Shown here one piece after another: positions 9,031 through 18,785 of a DNA stretch of 64,000 nt. Position 1 is the first letter of the stretch, and the number at the start of each line of letters is the position of its first letter. The notes beneath the pieces are model-generated. The model did not search any database and had not been told where the DNA came from. It saw only the letters and a program-made list of their open reading frames with translations. Made by a program: the position numbers and the translations under genes. The stretch is taken from the NCBI GenBank assembly GCA_020850755.1, contig JADZEB010000022.1, positions 80,581-144,580 of the forward strand. The letters run 5' to 3'. The stretch comes from Alphaproteobacteria bacterium. Its GTDB lineage: Bacteria > Pseudomonadota > Alphaproteobacteria > Acetobacterales > Acetobacteraceae.

Positions 9031-9665
9031 GGCGCGGCCTCCGCATCCATGCCCGCGCGGGCGGCGTGACCCTCGGGCGGGACCTCGATCTCGGCCGGCG
9101 GATCGACCGTAATCCGCCCGGAAGCGAGATCGACGTTCGGCACCGCGGCGCGGGTGAAGGGCACCAGCATCGCGCCCGCGGCCGCGCGCGGCTTGCCGCG
9201 CCGCGACGTGGGCGCGGCAGCTTGTTCGGGCGCGATCTCGAGCGAGGCGCCGGCGCCGTAGTCATGCACCGCAACGACGCGGCCGAGCGCACGGCCCCCG
9301 GTATCGAAGGCGGCAAGCCCGACCAGGTCGGCGAGATAATAATCCTCGGGGTCGGCCGGCCGCGGCAACTGCGCGCGATCGACATAGAGCTCGGTGCCGG
9401 CCAGCGCCTCGGCGGCATTGCGGTCGGCCACGCCCTCGATCCCCGCGATCAGCCGCGCGCCGCGCTGGCCCGCGCCCGCCGCAGCCGCGGCCGGCGCGCC
9501 CCCGCCCACCAGCGCCACGCGGAAGCGGCGCGCACCAGCGGCATCGCTCAGCTCGCCATAGCGCACGATGGCGGCGGGGTCCTCGGTGAAGCTGATCAGC
9601 TTCACAAGGCCCCTCACGCCATGCGCGGCACCGATGGCGCCGACGAGGATGCGGGCATCAGGCAT
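9027..9665 (-). CDS. rimM: 16S rRNA processing protein RimM
   Basis: RimM helps mature the 3' domain of 16S rRNA and binds S19 in the 30S head. The 212-residue product begins [27 protein letters not shown], the RimM N-terminal barrel. The PRC-like domain follows with [15 protein letters not shown] and the C-terminal [25 protein letters not shown]. An Ala/Gly-rich stretch near residue 60 and a Lys/Arg/Ala insert near 140-155 lengthen it (182 in E. coli). It lies 42 bp after rpsP and overlaps trmD by four bases. Confidence 0.94.
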   Translation of the reverse strand: MPDARILVGAIGAAHGVRGLVKLISFTEDPAAIVRYGELSDAAGARRFRVALVGGGAPAAAAAGAGQRGARLIAGIEGVADRNAAEALAGTELYVDRAQLPRPADPEDYYLADLVGLAAFDTGGRALGRVVAVHDYGAGASLEIAPEQAAAPTSRRGKPRAAAGAMLVPFTRAAVPNVDLASGRITVDPPAEIEVPPEGHAARAGMDAEAAP

Positions 9666-9707
9666 GGGTCATGCGTTCCACAGGGCGAGGCTGGGCGCGG
9701 CGCCGGG

Positions 9708-10088
9708 TCAGCCCGCCGCCGGGGCCGCCGCCGGGGCCGCCGCCGGGGCCGCCGCCGCGTCCGCGGCCGCCTTCAGGCGCGCCTGCGCCTTGGCCTTGGG
9801 CAGCTGCGCGGTGGTCTGCGCCGGGATCGGGCGCGTGCCGAGTATGCCCGCCCGCTCCAGGAAGCGGTGGATGCGGTCGGACGGCAGCGCACCCTTCGAC
9901 AGCCAGTACTTGATCCGCTCCTCGACCAGGCGCACGCGGTCGGCATGCTCCTGCGGCAGCATCGGGTTGTAGGCGCCGATCTTCTCGATGAAGCGGCCAT
10001 CGCGCGGGCTGCGGCTGTCGGCCACGACGATGTGGTAGTAGGGGCGCTTCTTGGCGCCGGCGCGGGCAAGGCGGATCTTGAGGCCCAT
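9708..10088 (-). CDS. rpsP: 30S ribosomal protein S16
   Basis: S16 is a primary 16S rRNA-binding protein of the small subunit. Residues 1-80 are canonical: [40 protein letters not shown] and [20 protein letters not shown]. The last 25 residues are an Ala/Pro-rich low-complexity tail encoded by a 12-bp tandem repeat (around 9715-9760, unit GCCGCCGGGGCC), which may vary in length between strains. It lies about 100 bp downstream of ffh and heads the rpsP-rimM-trmD-rplS order. Confidence 0.97.
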   Translation of the reverse strand: MGLKIRLARAGAKKRPYYHIVVADSRSPRDGRFIEKIGAYNPMLPQEHADRVRLVEERIKYWLSKGALPSDRIHRFLERAGILGTRPIPAQTTAQLPKAKAQARLKAAADAAAAPAAAPAAAPAAG

Positions 10089-10189
10089 TGGTCGTCACAC
10101 TCCTTCGGTGGAAATCGGGTTCACGGGTTGGGTTGGGTTGGGTCTGGTTGGCTTGGTGCTGGTCGGTTCAGGTTGGCGAAAGGCCGCGA

Positions 10190-11533
<1,344 letters not shown>

Positions 11534-11797
11534 TGCCTTACCCCGTTGCGCCCGCGCGCGGCCGCGAGGCCGGGCGCAAGCCCTTGATCCCAAAGCGGAA
11601 CACGCCGCTGCGCGAACCCTCGCGGAGCGGCGGCGCACCCCCAGGCTCCTGGCCTGGGCGCGCGGCAGGAACAAGCCTGCCTGGAAACGGGGCGGACAAT
11701 AGGGGCGCGCGGGGCGGCAAGTCAAGGATGGCGGCAGCGGTTGCGCCGGGACGGAGCGCATTGGACAGCGGCCGGCCCAGGCCCTAAATACCGCGCC

Positions 11798-12679
11798 ATG
11801 ATCCCGTTCCTGAAGATGCACGGCCTCGGCAACGATTTCGTCGTGCTCGATGCCCGCCGCACACCCGAGGTCCTGCGCCTGCGCGAGCCGGCTCTCGCCC
11901 GCGCGCTCGCCGACCGGCGCACCGGCATCGGCTGCGACCAGTTGATCCTGATCGAGCCGGCCCCGCCCGCCGCCAGCAACGCCGCCGCCAACACCAGGGA
12001 CGGCGCCAGGAACGAGGCGGATGCCTTCATGCGCATCGTCAACGCCGATGGCGGCGAGGTCGAGGCCTGCGGCAACGCCACGCGCTGCGTCGCCCGCCTG
12101 CTGCTCGACGAGATCGGCAGGCCCGGCGTCTCGATCGAGACGGTGGCCGGCCGGCTGGAGGCGCGCGCCAAGCGCGGCGGGCTGATCGCGGTGGACATGG
12201 GCGAGCCGCGGCTCGACTGGCAGGAGATCCCGCTCGCCTTCGCCTGCGACACGCTGCATGTGCCGCTGGCGCGCGGCGCCGTGTCCGATCCGGCGGCGTG
12301 CAACATGGGCAACCCCCACGTCACCTTCTTCGTCCCCGACCTGGCGGCGCTGGATATCGGCGCGATCGGACCGGGGCTGGAGCACGACCCGATCTTCCCT
12401 GAGCGCTGCAATATCGGCTTCGCCCAGGTGCTGGACGAGGAACGCATCCGCTTCCGCGTCTGGGAGCGCGGCGCCGGCATCACGCGCGCCTGCGGCACCG
12501 GGGCGGCGGCGGCGCTGGTGAACGCCAACCGGCGCGGGCTGGCCGGGCGCATCGTCGAGGTGGAACTCGATGGCGGCACGCTGATGATGGCCTGGCGCGC
12601 CGATGGCCGCGTCGAGATGACCGGCCCGGCGAGCCTGTCCTTCCGCGGCGAGTTCGACCTCGCCGCCTTCGGCGGCTAG
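11798..12679 (+). CDS. dapF: Diaminopimelate epimerase DapF
   Basis: DapF interconverts LL- and meso-diaminopimelate for lysine and peptidoglycan. The 293-residue product has both catalytic cysteines: EACGNATRC near residue 92 and [12 protein letters not shown] near 231. [12 protein letters not shown] opens the protein and [10 protein letters not shown] precedes the second half. It begins 264 bp from the divergent ffh start; I see no other gene in that gap. mtaB follows after 26 bp. A short Ala/Asn-rich insert near residues 55-70 is not seen in all homologues. Confidence 0.96.
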   Translation: MIPFLKMHGLGNDFVVLDARRTPEVLRLREPALARALADRRTGIGCDQLILIEPAPPAASNAAANTRDGARNEADAFMRIVNADGGEVEACGNATRCVARLLLDEIGRPGVSIETVAGRLEARAKRGGLIAVDMGEPRLDWQEIPLAFACDTLHVPLARGAVSDPAACNMGNPHVTFFVPDLAALDIGAIGPGLEHDPIFPERCNIGFAQVLDEERIRFRVWERGAGITRACGTGAAAALVNANRRGLAGRIVEVELDGGTLMMAWRADGRVEMTGPASLSFRGEFDLAAFGG

Positions 12680-12705
12680 CCGGGGCCCCGGGGCGCGCCG
12701 CCGCG

Positions 12706-14052
12706 ATGCCGGACGATCCCGCTCTCGCGCAGATGCCGGCGCCCCCCTGCACGGCATCGCCGCACATGGTCACGCTCGGCTGCCGGCTGAATGCCCATGA
12801 ATCCGCGATCATGCGCGGGCAGGCCGAGGCGGCCGGGCTCGGCGATGCGGTGATCATCAACAGCTGCGCCGTCACCGCCGAGGCCGAGCGGCAGTCGCGC
12901 AAGGCGGTGCGCCAGGCGCGGCGCGAGCATCCGGGCGCGCGCATCATCGTCACCGGCTGCGCCGCGCAGCTCGCGCCCGCGCGCTACGCCGCGATGGCCG
13001 AGGCCGATGCCGTGCTCGGCAATGCCGAGAAGCTGCGCCCCGAAAGCTGGCGCGCGCTGGCGGAAAGCGGCGCGCGGCGCGGGCACGGCCCCGCCCCGGT
13101 CCGCGTGTCCGACATCATGGCCGCGCCCGCGATCACCGGCGCGCCTGCCGCGGCGGCAGCATGGGCGCCCTCGCCGCGCACCCGCGCCTTCGTGCAGGTG
13201 CAGCAGGGCTGCGATCATCGCTGCACCTTCTGCATCATCCCCTTCGCGCGCGGCCCCGCGCGCTCGGTGCCGCTGGCTGGGATCATCGCCCGCGCCCGCG
13301 CCCATCTCGATGCCGGGCACGCGGAGATCGTGCTCACCGGCGTCGACATCGCCTCCTACGGCGCCGACCTGCCCGGGCGCCCCACGCTCGGCGCCATGCT
13401 GCGCGCCCTGTTCGCCGCCCTGCCCGGCCTGCCGCGCCTGCGCCTTACCTCGCTCGACCCGGCGGCGATCGATGCCGATCTCTGGCGCCTGGTCGCCGAG
13501 GAGCCGCGGCTGATGCCACACCTGCATCTCTCCGTGCAGGCGGGCGAGGACATGATCCTCAAGCGCATGAAGCGCCGCCACAGCCGAGCGCACCTGCTGG
13601 ACATCGCCGCACGCGCGCGCGCCCTGCGCCCCGGCATCGCGCTCGGCGCCGACCTGATCGCGGGCTTCCCCACCGAGACCGAGGCGATGTTCGCCAGCAC
13701 GCTCTCGCTCGTGGACGAAGCCGGCCTGTCCTTCCTGCACGTCTTTCCTTACTCGGAGCGGCCGGGCACGCCGGCCGCGCGCATGCCCGCCCTGCCGCCG
13801 GCCGAGCGCCAGTGGCGCGCCGCCCGCCTGCGCGAGGCCGGGGCACGCGCCGCGCGCGCCTTCTATGCCGGCCGCGTCGGCACGGCGGCCGATTTCCTGC
13901 CCGAGCGTGGCGGGGCGGGCCATACCGAACATCACGCGCCCTTCCGCCTCGCCGACCCGGCGATGACGGCGGGGCTTGTGCCGGGACGCATCCGGCGCGT
14001 AACCATCACCGCAAGCGACGAACAGGGGCTGATCGGCACATTGGCCGACTGA
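12706..14052 (+). CDS. mtaB: tRNA t6A37 methylthiotransferase MtaB
   Basis: MtaB is a radical-SAM enzyme that converts t6A to ms2t6A at position 37 of ANN-decoding tRNAs. The 448-residue product has the N-terminal cluster cysteines (TLGCRLNAHES, NSCAVTAEAE, VTGCAAQ) and the radical SAM motif CDHRCTFC with FARGPARSVP after it. TDIASYG-like GVDIASYG, LRLTSLDP, HLHLSVQAGEDMILKRMKRRHSR and GADLIAGFPTET are all family blocks. The N-terminal 18 residues are poorly conserved; methionine 21 (in HMVTLGCRLN) could be the true start. It lies between dapF and ftsY. Confidence 0.93.
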   Translation: MPDDPALAQMPAPPCTASPHMVTLGCRLNAHESAIMRGQAEAAGLGDAVIINSCAVTAEAERQSRKAVRQARREHPGARIIVTGCAAQLAPARYAAMAEADAVLGNAEKLRPESWRALAESGARRGHGPAPVRVSDIMAAPAITGAPAAAAAWAPSPRTRAFVQVQQGCDHRCTFCIIPFARGPARSVPLAGIIARARAHLDAGHAEIVLTGVDIASYGADLPGRPTLGAMLRALFAALPGLPRLRLTSLDPAAIDADLWRLVAEEPRLMPHLHLSVQAGEDMILKRMKRRHSRAHLLDIAARARALRPGIALGADLIAGFPTETEAMFASTLSLVDEAGLSFLHVFPYSERPGTPAARMPALPPAERQWRAARLREAGARAARAFYAGRVGTAADFLPERGGAGHTEHHAPFRLADPAMTAGLVPGRIRRVTITASDEQGLIGTLAD

Positions 14053-14103
14053 GCCGCGTGCCGCCCCCGCGCAACCGACCTCACAAGGCAGGACCTTCAC
14101 GGC

Positions 14104-15036
14104 ATGGCACTCGGCGGCTGGCTATCGAAACTCAAGTCCGGGCTGGCGCGCACCACCGCCAAGCTGACCGAGGGCATCACCACCCTCTTCAAGAAGCGCA
14201 AGCTCGATGCCGCCGCGCTCGAGGAGCTGGAGGAACTGCTGATCGCCGCCGACCTGGGCACGGCCACTGCCGCCAAGGTGGTGGAGGGGCTGCGCCGCAC
14301 CCGCTTCGACAAGGAAGTGACCGACGAGGAACTGAAGGAGGCACTGGCCGAGGAGATCGCCACGATCCTCGCCCCCGTCGCCCAGCCGCTCGCGATCGAC
14401 CGGGACAAGAAGCCCTTCGTCGTGCTGGTGGTGGGGGTGAACGGCACCGGCAAGACCACCACCATCGCCAAGCTCGCCCATCTGCACGCCGAGCAGGGGC
14501 TGAGCGCGATGCTGGTGGCGGGCGACACCTTCCGCGCCGCGGCGGTGGAGCAGCTCACCGTCTGGGGCAACCGCGTCGGCGCGCCGGTGGTGTCGGGGCC
14601 GCCCAATGGCGATGCGGCGGGGCTTGCCTTCGACGCACTCACCCGCGCCGCGGCCGAGGGCACCGACCTGTTGCTGATCGACACCGCCGGGCGGCTGCAC
14701 AACAAGGCCGACCTGATGGCCGAGTTGCAGAAGGTGGTGCGCGTGCTCAAGAAGCAGGCCCCCGAGGCGCCGCACGCGACGCTGCTGGTGCTGGACGCCA
14801 CCACCGGCCAGAACGCCATCCAGCAGGTGAAGGTGTTCCGCGACATGGTGGCGGTCACAGGCCTGGTGGTGACCAAGCTGGACGGCTCGGCCAAGGGCGG
14901 CATCGTGGTGGCGCTGGCAGGCGAGTTCGGCCTGCCGGTGCATGCGGTCGGCGTAGGCGAGACGGCCGAAGATCTGCGCCCGTTCGATGCCAGGGCCTTC
15001 GCGCGCAGCCTGGTCGGGCTTGAGCCGCTGGCCTGA
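14104..15036 (+). CDS. ftsY: Signal recognition particle receptor FtsY
   Basis: FtsY is the membrane-associated GTPase that receives the SRP-ribosome complex. The 310-residue protein is the NG core only, without the acidic A domain of E. coli, as in many alphaproteobacteria. N domain: LEELEELLIAADLGTATAAKVVEGL. G motifs are complete: GVNGTGKTTTIAKLA, the DTFRAAAVEQL block, LLIDTAGRL, TKLDGSAKGG and GVGETAEDLRPFD. Its full P-loop makes the shortened P-loop of the neighbouring Ffh stand out. The start follows mtaB by 51 bp. It converges on the small exported-protein gene at 15073. Confidence 0.97.
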   Translation: MALGGWLSKLKSGLARTTAKLTEGITTLFKKRKLDAAALEELEELLIAADLGTATAAKVVEGLRRTRFDKEVTDEELKEALAEEIATILAPVAQPLAIDRDKKPFVVLVVGVNGTGKTTTIAKLAHLHAEQGLSAMLVAGDTFRAAAVEQLTVWGNRVGAPVVSGPPNGDAAGLAFDALTRAAAEGTDLLLIDTAGRLHNKADLMAELQKVVRVLKKQAPEAPHATLLVLDATTGQNAIQQVKVFRDMVAVTGLVVTKLDGSAKGGIVVALAGEFGLPVHAVGVGETAEDLRPFDARAFARSLVGLEPLA

Positions 15037-15072
15037 GCGGTAGAACGAGTTGCCGGGCGCAGACGTCCGCCG

Positions 15073-15324
15073 CTAGCGGCAGGAGCAGCGCGCGCCCGCA
15101 CCGCCGAAATTGCGCCGGGCGAAGGATTCGGCGTCCATGCGATAGCCGAAGCTGCCCATCAGGCACACGCCCGAGCCGCGCGCGATGCGCATCTGGTTCG
15201 GGTCGCGACTATCGACCTCGATCTTGTTGTTGGCGCAATAGACATAGTAGCCGGCGGCCAGCGCCGGCTGCACGCCGCCCAGCATCATCAGGAACGCGAG
15301 CAGGCCCGCGACAGGTTTGCGCAT
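15073..15324 (-). CDS. Small exported four-cysteine protein, paralogue 3
   Basis: I do not recognise this family. The 83-residue product has a signal peptide (residues 1-23: LLAFLMMLGGVQPALAA) and a mature domain of about 60 residues with four Cys: YYVYCANNKIEVDSRD, GVCLMGSF and the terminal ARCSCR. It is 83 residues, as are its two paralogues (15358-15609 and 16564-16815), with which it shares NKIEV, QMRIARG, DAESFARRNFGG and the CSCR end. It is the last gene of the lipase cassette, 33 bp after paralogue 2. Periplasmic location with two disulfides is likely. An inhibitor or immunity protein for the adjacent lipases is my inference from layout. Confidence 0.8.
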   Translation of the reverse strand: MRKPVAGLLAFLMMLGGVQPALAAGYYVYCANNKIEVDSRDPNQMRIARGSGVCLMGSFGYRMDAESFARRNFGGAGARCSCR

Positions 15325-15357
15325 CGGAGGGTCTCCGTTGTTGCGGCGTGCCGGCGG

Positions 15358-15609
15358 CTAGCGGCAGGAGCAGCGCGCGCCTTCGCCGCCGAAATTGCGG
15401 CGGGCGAAGTTCTGCGCATCCGAAAGATAGTCGAAGCCGCCGAACAGGCAGACATTCGAGCCGCGCGCATTTCGCATCTGCTCGAGATTTCGCATCTCGA
15501 CCTCGATGCGCTCGTTGGCGCAGTAGACGAAGTAGCTCGCGGCCAGCGCCGTTTGCGCCGCGCCCGCCCACAAAGCGAGGGCCAGCAAGCCGCAGGTCCA
15601 TCCGCGCAT
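15358..15609 (-). CDS. Small exported four-cysteine protein, paralogue 2
   Basis: This 83-residue protein has a signal peptide (CGLLALALWAGAAQTALA) and the same mature domain as its neighbours: SYFVYCANERIEVEMRN, EQMRNARGSNVCLFGGF and FARRNFGGEGARCSCR. I chose the ATG at 15609 because GAAGGTG precedes it and it gives exactly the paralogues' length; a GTG 18 bp upstream is an alternative. It starts 39 bp after the stop of the second lipase, the same gap as between lipase 1 and paralogue 1, which supports a cassette duplication. The function is unknown. Confidence 0.8.
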   Translation of the reverse strand: MRGWTCGLLALALWAGAAQTALAASYFVYCANERIEVEMRNLEQMRNARGSNVCLFGGFDYLSDAQNFARRNFGGEGARCSCR

Positions 15610-15648
15610 GGGTAGACACCTTCGCACTGCGCCGCCCGGCGCCCGAAG

Positions 15649-16326
15649 CTACCAGGGCGGCTGGTTCCATTCGGGCATCTGGCTCAACAACTTGATCATG
15701 GTGTTCATCGCATGATCGCCGTCGCCCGTGCTGTTCTTGAGGCGTATCTCCTTGCCGACATGATCGCGGATCGACAGGCCCGAGACGATGTCGGACTTGA
15801 CCATGTAGTTGATCGCCATGCCCTCGGGCGGGCCCTTTCCCTTCAGGCTTCGCCAGGCCTGCTTGAACGAGGTCAGCGGCGTAAGCGCCGTCAACGGCGC
15901 CATCTTCACGCAGGCCTTCATCGGCGGGGCGTTGAAGGTGACGAAGGGCAGGCTGTACCAGTAGCCCACCACCTGGCACAGCGCGCCGCCGAGCGAATGG
16001 CCGGCGAGCGAGATCTGCTTGCCCTGGGCCAGCGCATAGGCCTGGCGCACCAGTTTTTCTGCCGGGTCGACCTGGCTCGGGATGCCGTTCAGGAACAGCA
16101 CCACATCGGCCGAGATGTCGCTTGCCATCGACTTCTTGCCGGGCGCGGTGCCCTTGAACGCGACGATGATCTCGCGCCCATTGTCGAACACCGCCCCCTG
16201 GAAACCCATGGTCAGGGTGGCAGCGCGCCGGATCTGCATGTTCCAGCCCTGGGCCTCGGTCTGGGCTTCCGACGCATCCTTGTAGGCCGCACGGGCCAGT
16301 TTCGCATACTCGCTCAGATTGGCCAT
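15649..16326 (-). CDS. Class-3-lipase-like alpha/beta hydrolase, cassette 2
   Basis: This 225-residue protein has the lipase class 3 core. GREIIVAFKGTAP (residues 50-62) supplies the oxyanion strand, GHSLGGALCQVVGYW (109-123) the nucleophile Ser111, and D179 (VKSDIVSG) and H205 (GDGDHAMNTM) fit the other triad positions. It has no signal peptide or membrane segment, unlike the exported small proteins beside it. It is clearly paralogous to 16855-17574 along its length, including the VTFNAPPM block and a C-terminal Trp after a PP/TP pair. The substrate (phospholipid or ester) is unknown. The ATG at 16326 has GGGGGAAC upstream. Confidence 0.82.
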   Translation of the reverse strand: MANLSEYAKLARAAYKDASEAQTEAQGWNMQIRRAATLTMGFQGAVFDNGREIIVAFKGTAPGKKSMASDISADVVLFLNGIPSQVDPAEKLVRQAYALAQGKQISLAGHSLGGALCQVVGYWYSLPFVTFNAPPMKACVKMAPLTALTPLTSFKQAWRSLKGKGPPEGMAINYMVKSDIVSGLSIRDHVGKEIRLKNSTGDGDHAMNTMIKLLSQMPEWNQPPW

Positions 16327-16563
16327 GCAGACCGTTCCCCCCGTGCGGTGGTCGGGCAGCGCCCGCCATGCGGCATGGCTTCCATCACCGCCCAACCGAT
16401 TTCACGCACAATTCGTGCCGCATGCGTACCAAGCAGCCCGGCCCGCAGCACCGCGTCGGTGCACTCGCCGGGCCGCATCGCTTCCGCACCGGAGCGCACG
16501 CCACCCCGGAGCCGCCTGGCGTCTGGCGGAACCCCGGCGCGGCTCCGCCGAACGGATCTCACC

Positions 16564-16815
16564 CTAGCGGCACGAGCAGCGGGCGCCGACTCGGCCCCAA
16601 TTGTTGCGCACGAAGGATTCCGCGTCCATGCGGTGGGTGAAGCTACGGAACAGGCAGGCGCTGGTGCCGCGTGCGATACGCATCTGCTCGGGGTCGCGGG
16701 CGTCGATCTCGATCTTGTTGTAGGAGCAATAGACATGATAGCCGGTGGCCAGTGCCGGCTGCGCGGCGGCGAGCAGCATCGCCAGGGCCAGCAGGCCAGG
16801 TGTCCGTTTGCGCAT
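16564..16815 (-). CDS. Small exported four-cysteine protein, paralogue 1
   Basis: This 83-residue protein has a signal peptide (GLLALAMLLAAAQPALAT) and the mature domain GYHVYCSYNKIEIDARD, EQMRIARGTSACLFRSF and NNWGRVGARCSCR. All four Cys positions agree with the two other paralogues, while the NFGG motif is changed to NWGR. GGAGGACAC precedes the ATG. It lies 39 bp after lipase 1. The 237 bp before the next gene (lipase 2, starting 16326) hold no gene and may carry a terminator and promoter between the cassettes. Confidence 0.8.
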   Translation of the reverse strand: MRKRTPGLLALAMLLAAAQPALATGYHVYCSYNKIEIDARDPEQMRIARGTSACLFRSFTHRMDAESFVRNNWGRVGARCSCR

Positions 16816-16854
16816 GAGCCGTGTCCTCCGGGCGGTTGGGCAAGGCGCCTCGCC

Positions 16855-17574
16855 TTACCAGGGCGTCCGATTCCACAAGGACCGCATGCGCAGGAGCGAA
16901 AGCATGGTGGTCATCGAGTGGTCGCCGCCGCCCTCGACCGTATTCTCTAGCTTCACAACACGGCCGTAATGCGGCCGGATCGAGACGCCCGAGATGATGT
17001 CGGTGCGCACCATGTAGTTTATCGATTGTCCCCCGACGCCGCCGACGGCTGTGTTGGTGCGGGCGGACTCGACCAGTCCGGACAGGACCGCGAGCGGGGC
17101 AAGGGTCGCGCCGGTCCAGGCCACCAGCCGCGCCTGCACCAGGTTGGCCAGCATGGGCGGGGCGTTGAAGGTGACGAAAGGCTTGCCGGACCAGTAGCCC
17201 ACCACCTGGCAGAGCGCGCCCCCGAGCGAATGGCCGGTGAGCGAGATCGGCTTGCCGCGTGCGATCTGGGCCGCCTGGCGCACCAGCGCATCGGCCGCCG
17301 CCGCCTGGTTCGGCAGGCCGTTCAGGAACAGCACCAGGTCGTTCTGGAGATCGGCCACGACCGCGCGCGTGGTCGGGGCGGTGCCCTTGAAGGCGACGAT
17401 GATCTCGCGCCCATTGTCCAGGATCGCGCCCTGGAAGCCGAGGCTCAGCGTGGCGGCTACCCGCCGCTGGCAGGTCCATCCCTGCGCCCTGGTGCTGAGT
17501 TCCGCCTCCTCGCCATAGACCGCATCGGCGATGGTCGCATACTCGCCGAGCGTTACGCCGACTGCCGCTGTCAT
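16855..17574 (-). CDS. Class-3-lipase-like alpha/beta hydrolase, cassette 1
   Basis: This 239-residue protein has GREIIVAFKGTAP (residues 55-67), GHSLGGALCQVVGYW (114-128) with Ser116, Asp192 (VRTDIISG) and His219 (GGGDHSMTTM), matching a class 3 lipase triad. There is no signal peptide. GGAGGAG just before the ATG is a strong ribosome site. It starts 12 bp after the NUDIX stop, so the two may share a transcript. Short length and lack of a Sec signal resemble type VI lipase effectors, which are paired with exported immunity proteins, but no Hcp, VgrG or PAAR gene is in the window. A cytoplasmic esterase is the alternative. Confidence 0.82.
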   Translation of the reverse strand: MTAAVGVTLGEYATIADAVYGEEAELSTRAQGWTCQRRVAATLSLGFQGAILDNGREIIVAFKGTAPTTRAVVADLQNDLVLFLNGLPNQAAAADALVRQAAQIARGKPISLTGHSLGGALCQVVGYWSGKPFVTFNAPPMLANLVQARLVAWTGATLAPLAVLSGLVESARTNTAVGGVGGQSINYMVRTDIISGVSIRPHYGRVVKLENTVEGGGDHSMTTMLSLLRMRSLWNRTPW

Positions 17575-17586
17575 GCTGCTCCTCCC

Positions 17587-18183
17587 CTACAGGCCGCCTG
17601 GCCGCGCCCCCCTTGGTGACTCGGCCGGGTTCCCGCGCGCGCGCCATTCCGCCTGGTCCGCCACCTCCCGCCAGTGGCGCAATGCCCAGTGAACGGTCGG
17701 GAAGGCGAGTTCGTTCCATGGGATCTCGTCCCAGGCGAACAGCCCCACTGCCTCGCTTTCCGGGCCGGGCGCAATCTCGGGGCTGACCAGGCGCGCCCGG
17801 TAGATGATCTGCACCTGGTGGATGCGCGCGATGCTGTAAACCGCGAGCACGCCATCGAGGGCGAGCGTGGCCCGCGCCTCCTCCCAGGCTTCGCGGACAG
17901 CGCCTTCCTCGGTCGTCTCGTCCAGTTCCAGATAGCCGGCCGGAAGTGTCCAGAAGCCCTTGCGCGGGGGGATCGCGCGGCGGCAGAGCAGCACGCGGCC
18001 ATCGCTGGCGGTGGCAACGCTGCCCACCACGATCTTGGGGTTCTCGTACAGGATGAAGCCGCAATCGGTGCAGGTCAGGCGCTCGCGGTCATCGCCCTCG
18101 GGCACGCGGCGCACCGATGGACCAGCGCCTTTGGGCACGTCGGGTTCGGATGTGTAGGGCTGGTCCGATGATGCAGGCGCCAT
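17587..18183 (-). CDS. NUDIX hydrolase with N-terminal zinc-ribbon-like segment
   Basis: The product (198 residues from the ATG at 18183) has LTCTDCGFILYENPKIVVG near residue 35-55, the zinc-ribbon lead seen in many ADP-ribose or NADH-type NUDIX proteins. A complete NUDIX box follows: GYLELDETTEEGAVREAWEEA. The C-terminal part carries AVGLFAWDEIPWNELAFPTVHWALRHW. NUDIX enzymes cleave nucleoside diphosphates linked to another group; which one is not shown here. The N-terminal 30 residues are unconserved, so a start nearer VPEGDDRERL is possible. Confidence 0.85.
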   Translation of the reverse strand: MAPASSDQPYTSEPDVPKGAGPSVRRVPEGDDRERLTCTDCGFILYENPKIVVGSVATASDGRVLLCRRAIPPRKGFWTLPAGYLELDETTEEGAVREAWEEARATLALDGVLAVYSIARIHQVQIIYRARLVSPEIAPGPESEAVGLFAWDEIPWNELAFPTVHWALRHWREVADQAEWRARGNPAESPRGARPGGL

Positions 18184-18268
18184 GCCCGCAGCATGACGCC
18201 CGCTCCGGCGCCGGCGCAAGAGTGGGCGCCGGCGCAAGAGTGGGCGCCGGCAGGGGCGCCCGCCGCGC

Positions 18269-18389
18269 CTAGAGCAGCGTCCGATCTGGTGGAACCGCAG
18301 GGCGGTTCCACCAGATCGGACTAAGCTGCTCGCAAACCGTAGGTTTCTCGGGCACGAGTTCCGTTCGGCTGATCGAAGCCGAACGGAAC
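18269..18389. repeat. 121-bp structured intergenic repeat, copy 2 (inverted)
   Basis: This is the reverse complement of 1665-1785 with few mismatches. Here the main hairpin is perfect: a 20-bp stem at 18279-18298 and 18302-18321 (arm GTCCGATCTGGTGGAACCGC) around an AGG loop. The second inverted repeat, TTCCGTTCGG/CCGAACGGAA, spans about 18359-18389. It fills the gap between the NUDIX start and the stop of the Pro-rich small gene at 18395. The identical length and two-hairpin build suggest a mobile non-autonomous or REP-like element. Confidence 0.8.
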
Positions 18390-18394
18390 GTGCC

Positions 18395-18619
18395 CTAGAC
18401 CCGCAGGTCGAGCAGGCTGCCGCGCGGCAGGGGCTTGCCCGACGGCGTGGCCGGCGCCGGGACTGCGGGCGCGGGGACGGGCGCGGCCTCGCGCGGGGCG
18501 GCGGCGCTCTGGATCGGCGGCGTCACGGGTGGCGCGGGCACCGGTCCCGCCGGCCCGTTGGGTGGGGGGAGCGGGCGCGGCGGCGCCGAGAAGGCGGACA
18601 GGGCGGCGTTGGCGATCAT
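18395..18619 (-). CDS. Small Pro/Ala-rich hypothetical protein
   Basis: This possible 74-residue protein is rich in Pro and Ala from residue 12 to 60 and ends PLPRGSLLDLRV. I do not recognise it. Support is limited to an ATG, G+C-rich codon use like its neighbours, and a C-terminus that looks less random than the middle. It has no signal peptide or membrane segment. Its stop codon lies 6 bp from the 121-bp repeat copy 2. The 166 bp between its start and pgk hold nothing I can name. Confidence 0.35.
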   Translation of the reverse strand: MIANAALSAFSAPPRPLPPPNGPAGPVPAPPVTPPIQSAAAPREAAPVPAPAVPAPATPSGKPLPRGSLLDLRV

Positions 18620-18785
18620 GCCGCGAGCCTAGCCGGCCAAGGCTTTACGGATGGTAAGCGGCCGGCCGCTGCCGCTGCGATGGCTGCATCCCGGCGAGCG
18701 CGGCCGCCAACCGGCGCCCCCCCATGCGTCGCACCTTGCGACGGATGCGACCCTTCGGCGCGCGGGTCGGGGCGGCGCGGCGCCG

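Noticed and set aside
15036..17600. Type VI secretion locus
   Set aside because: No Hcp, VgrG, PAAR or structural T6SS gene lies in the window; only the effector/immunity-like layout suggests it.
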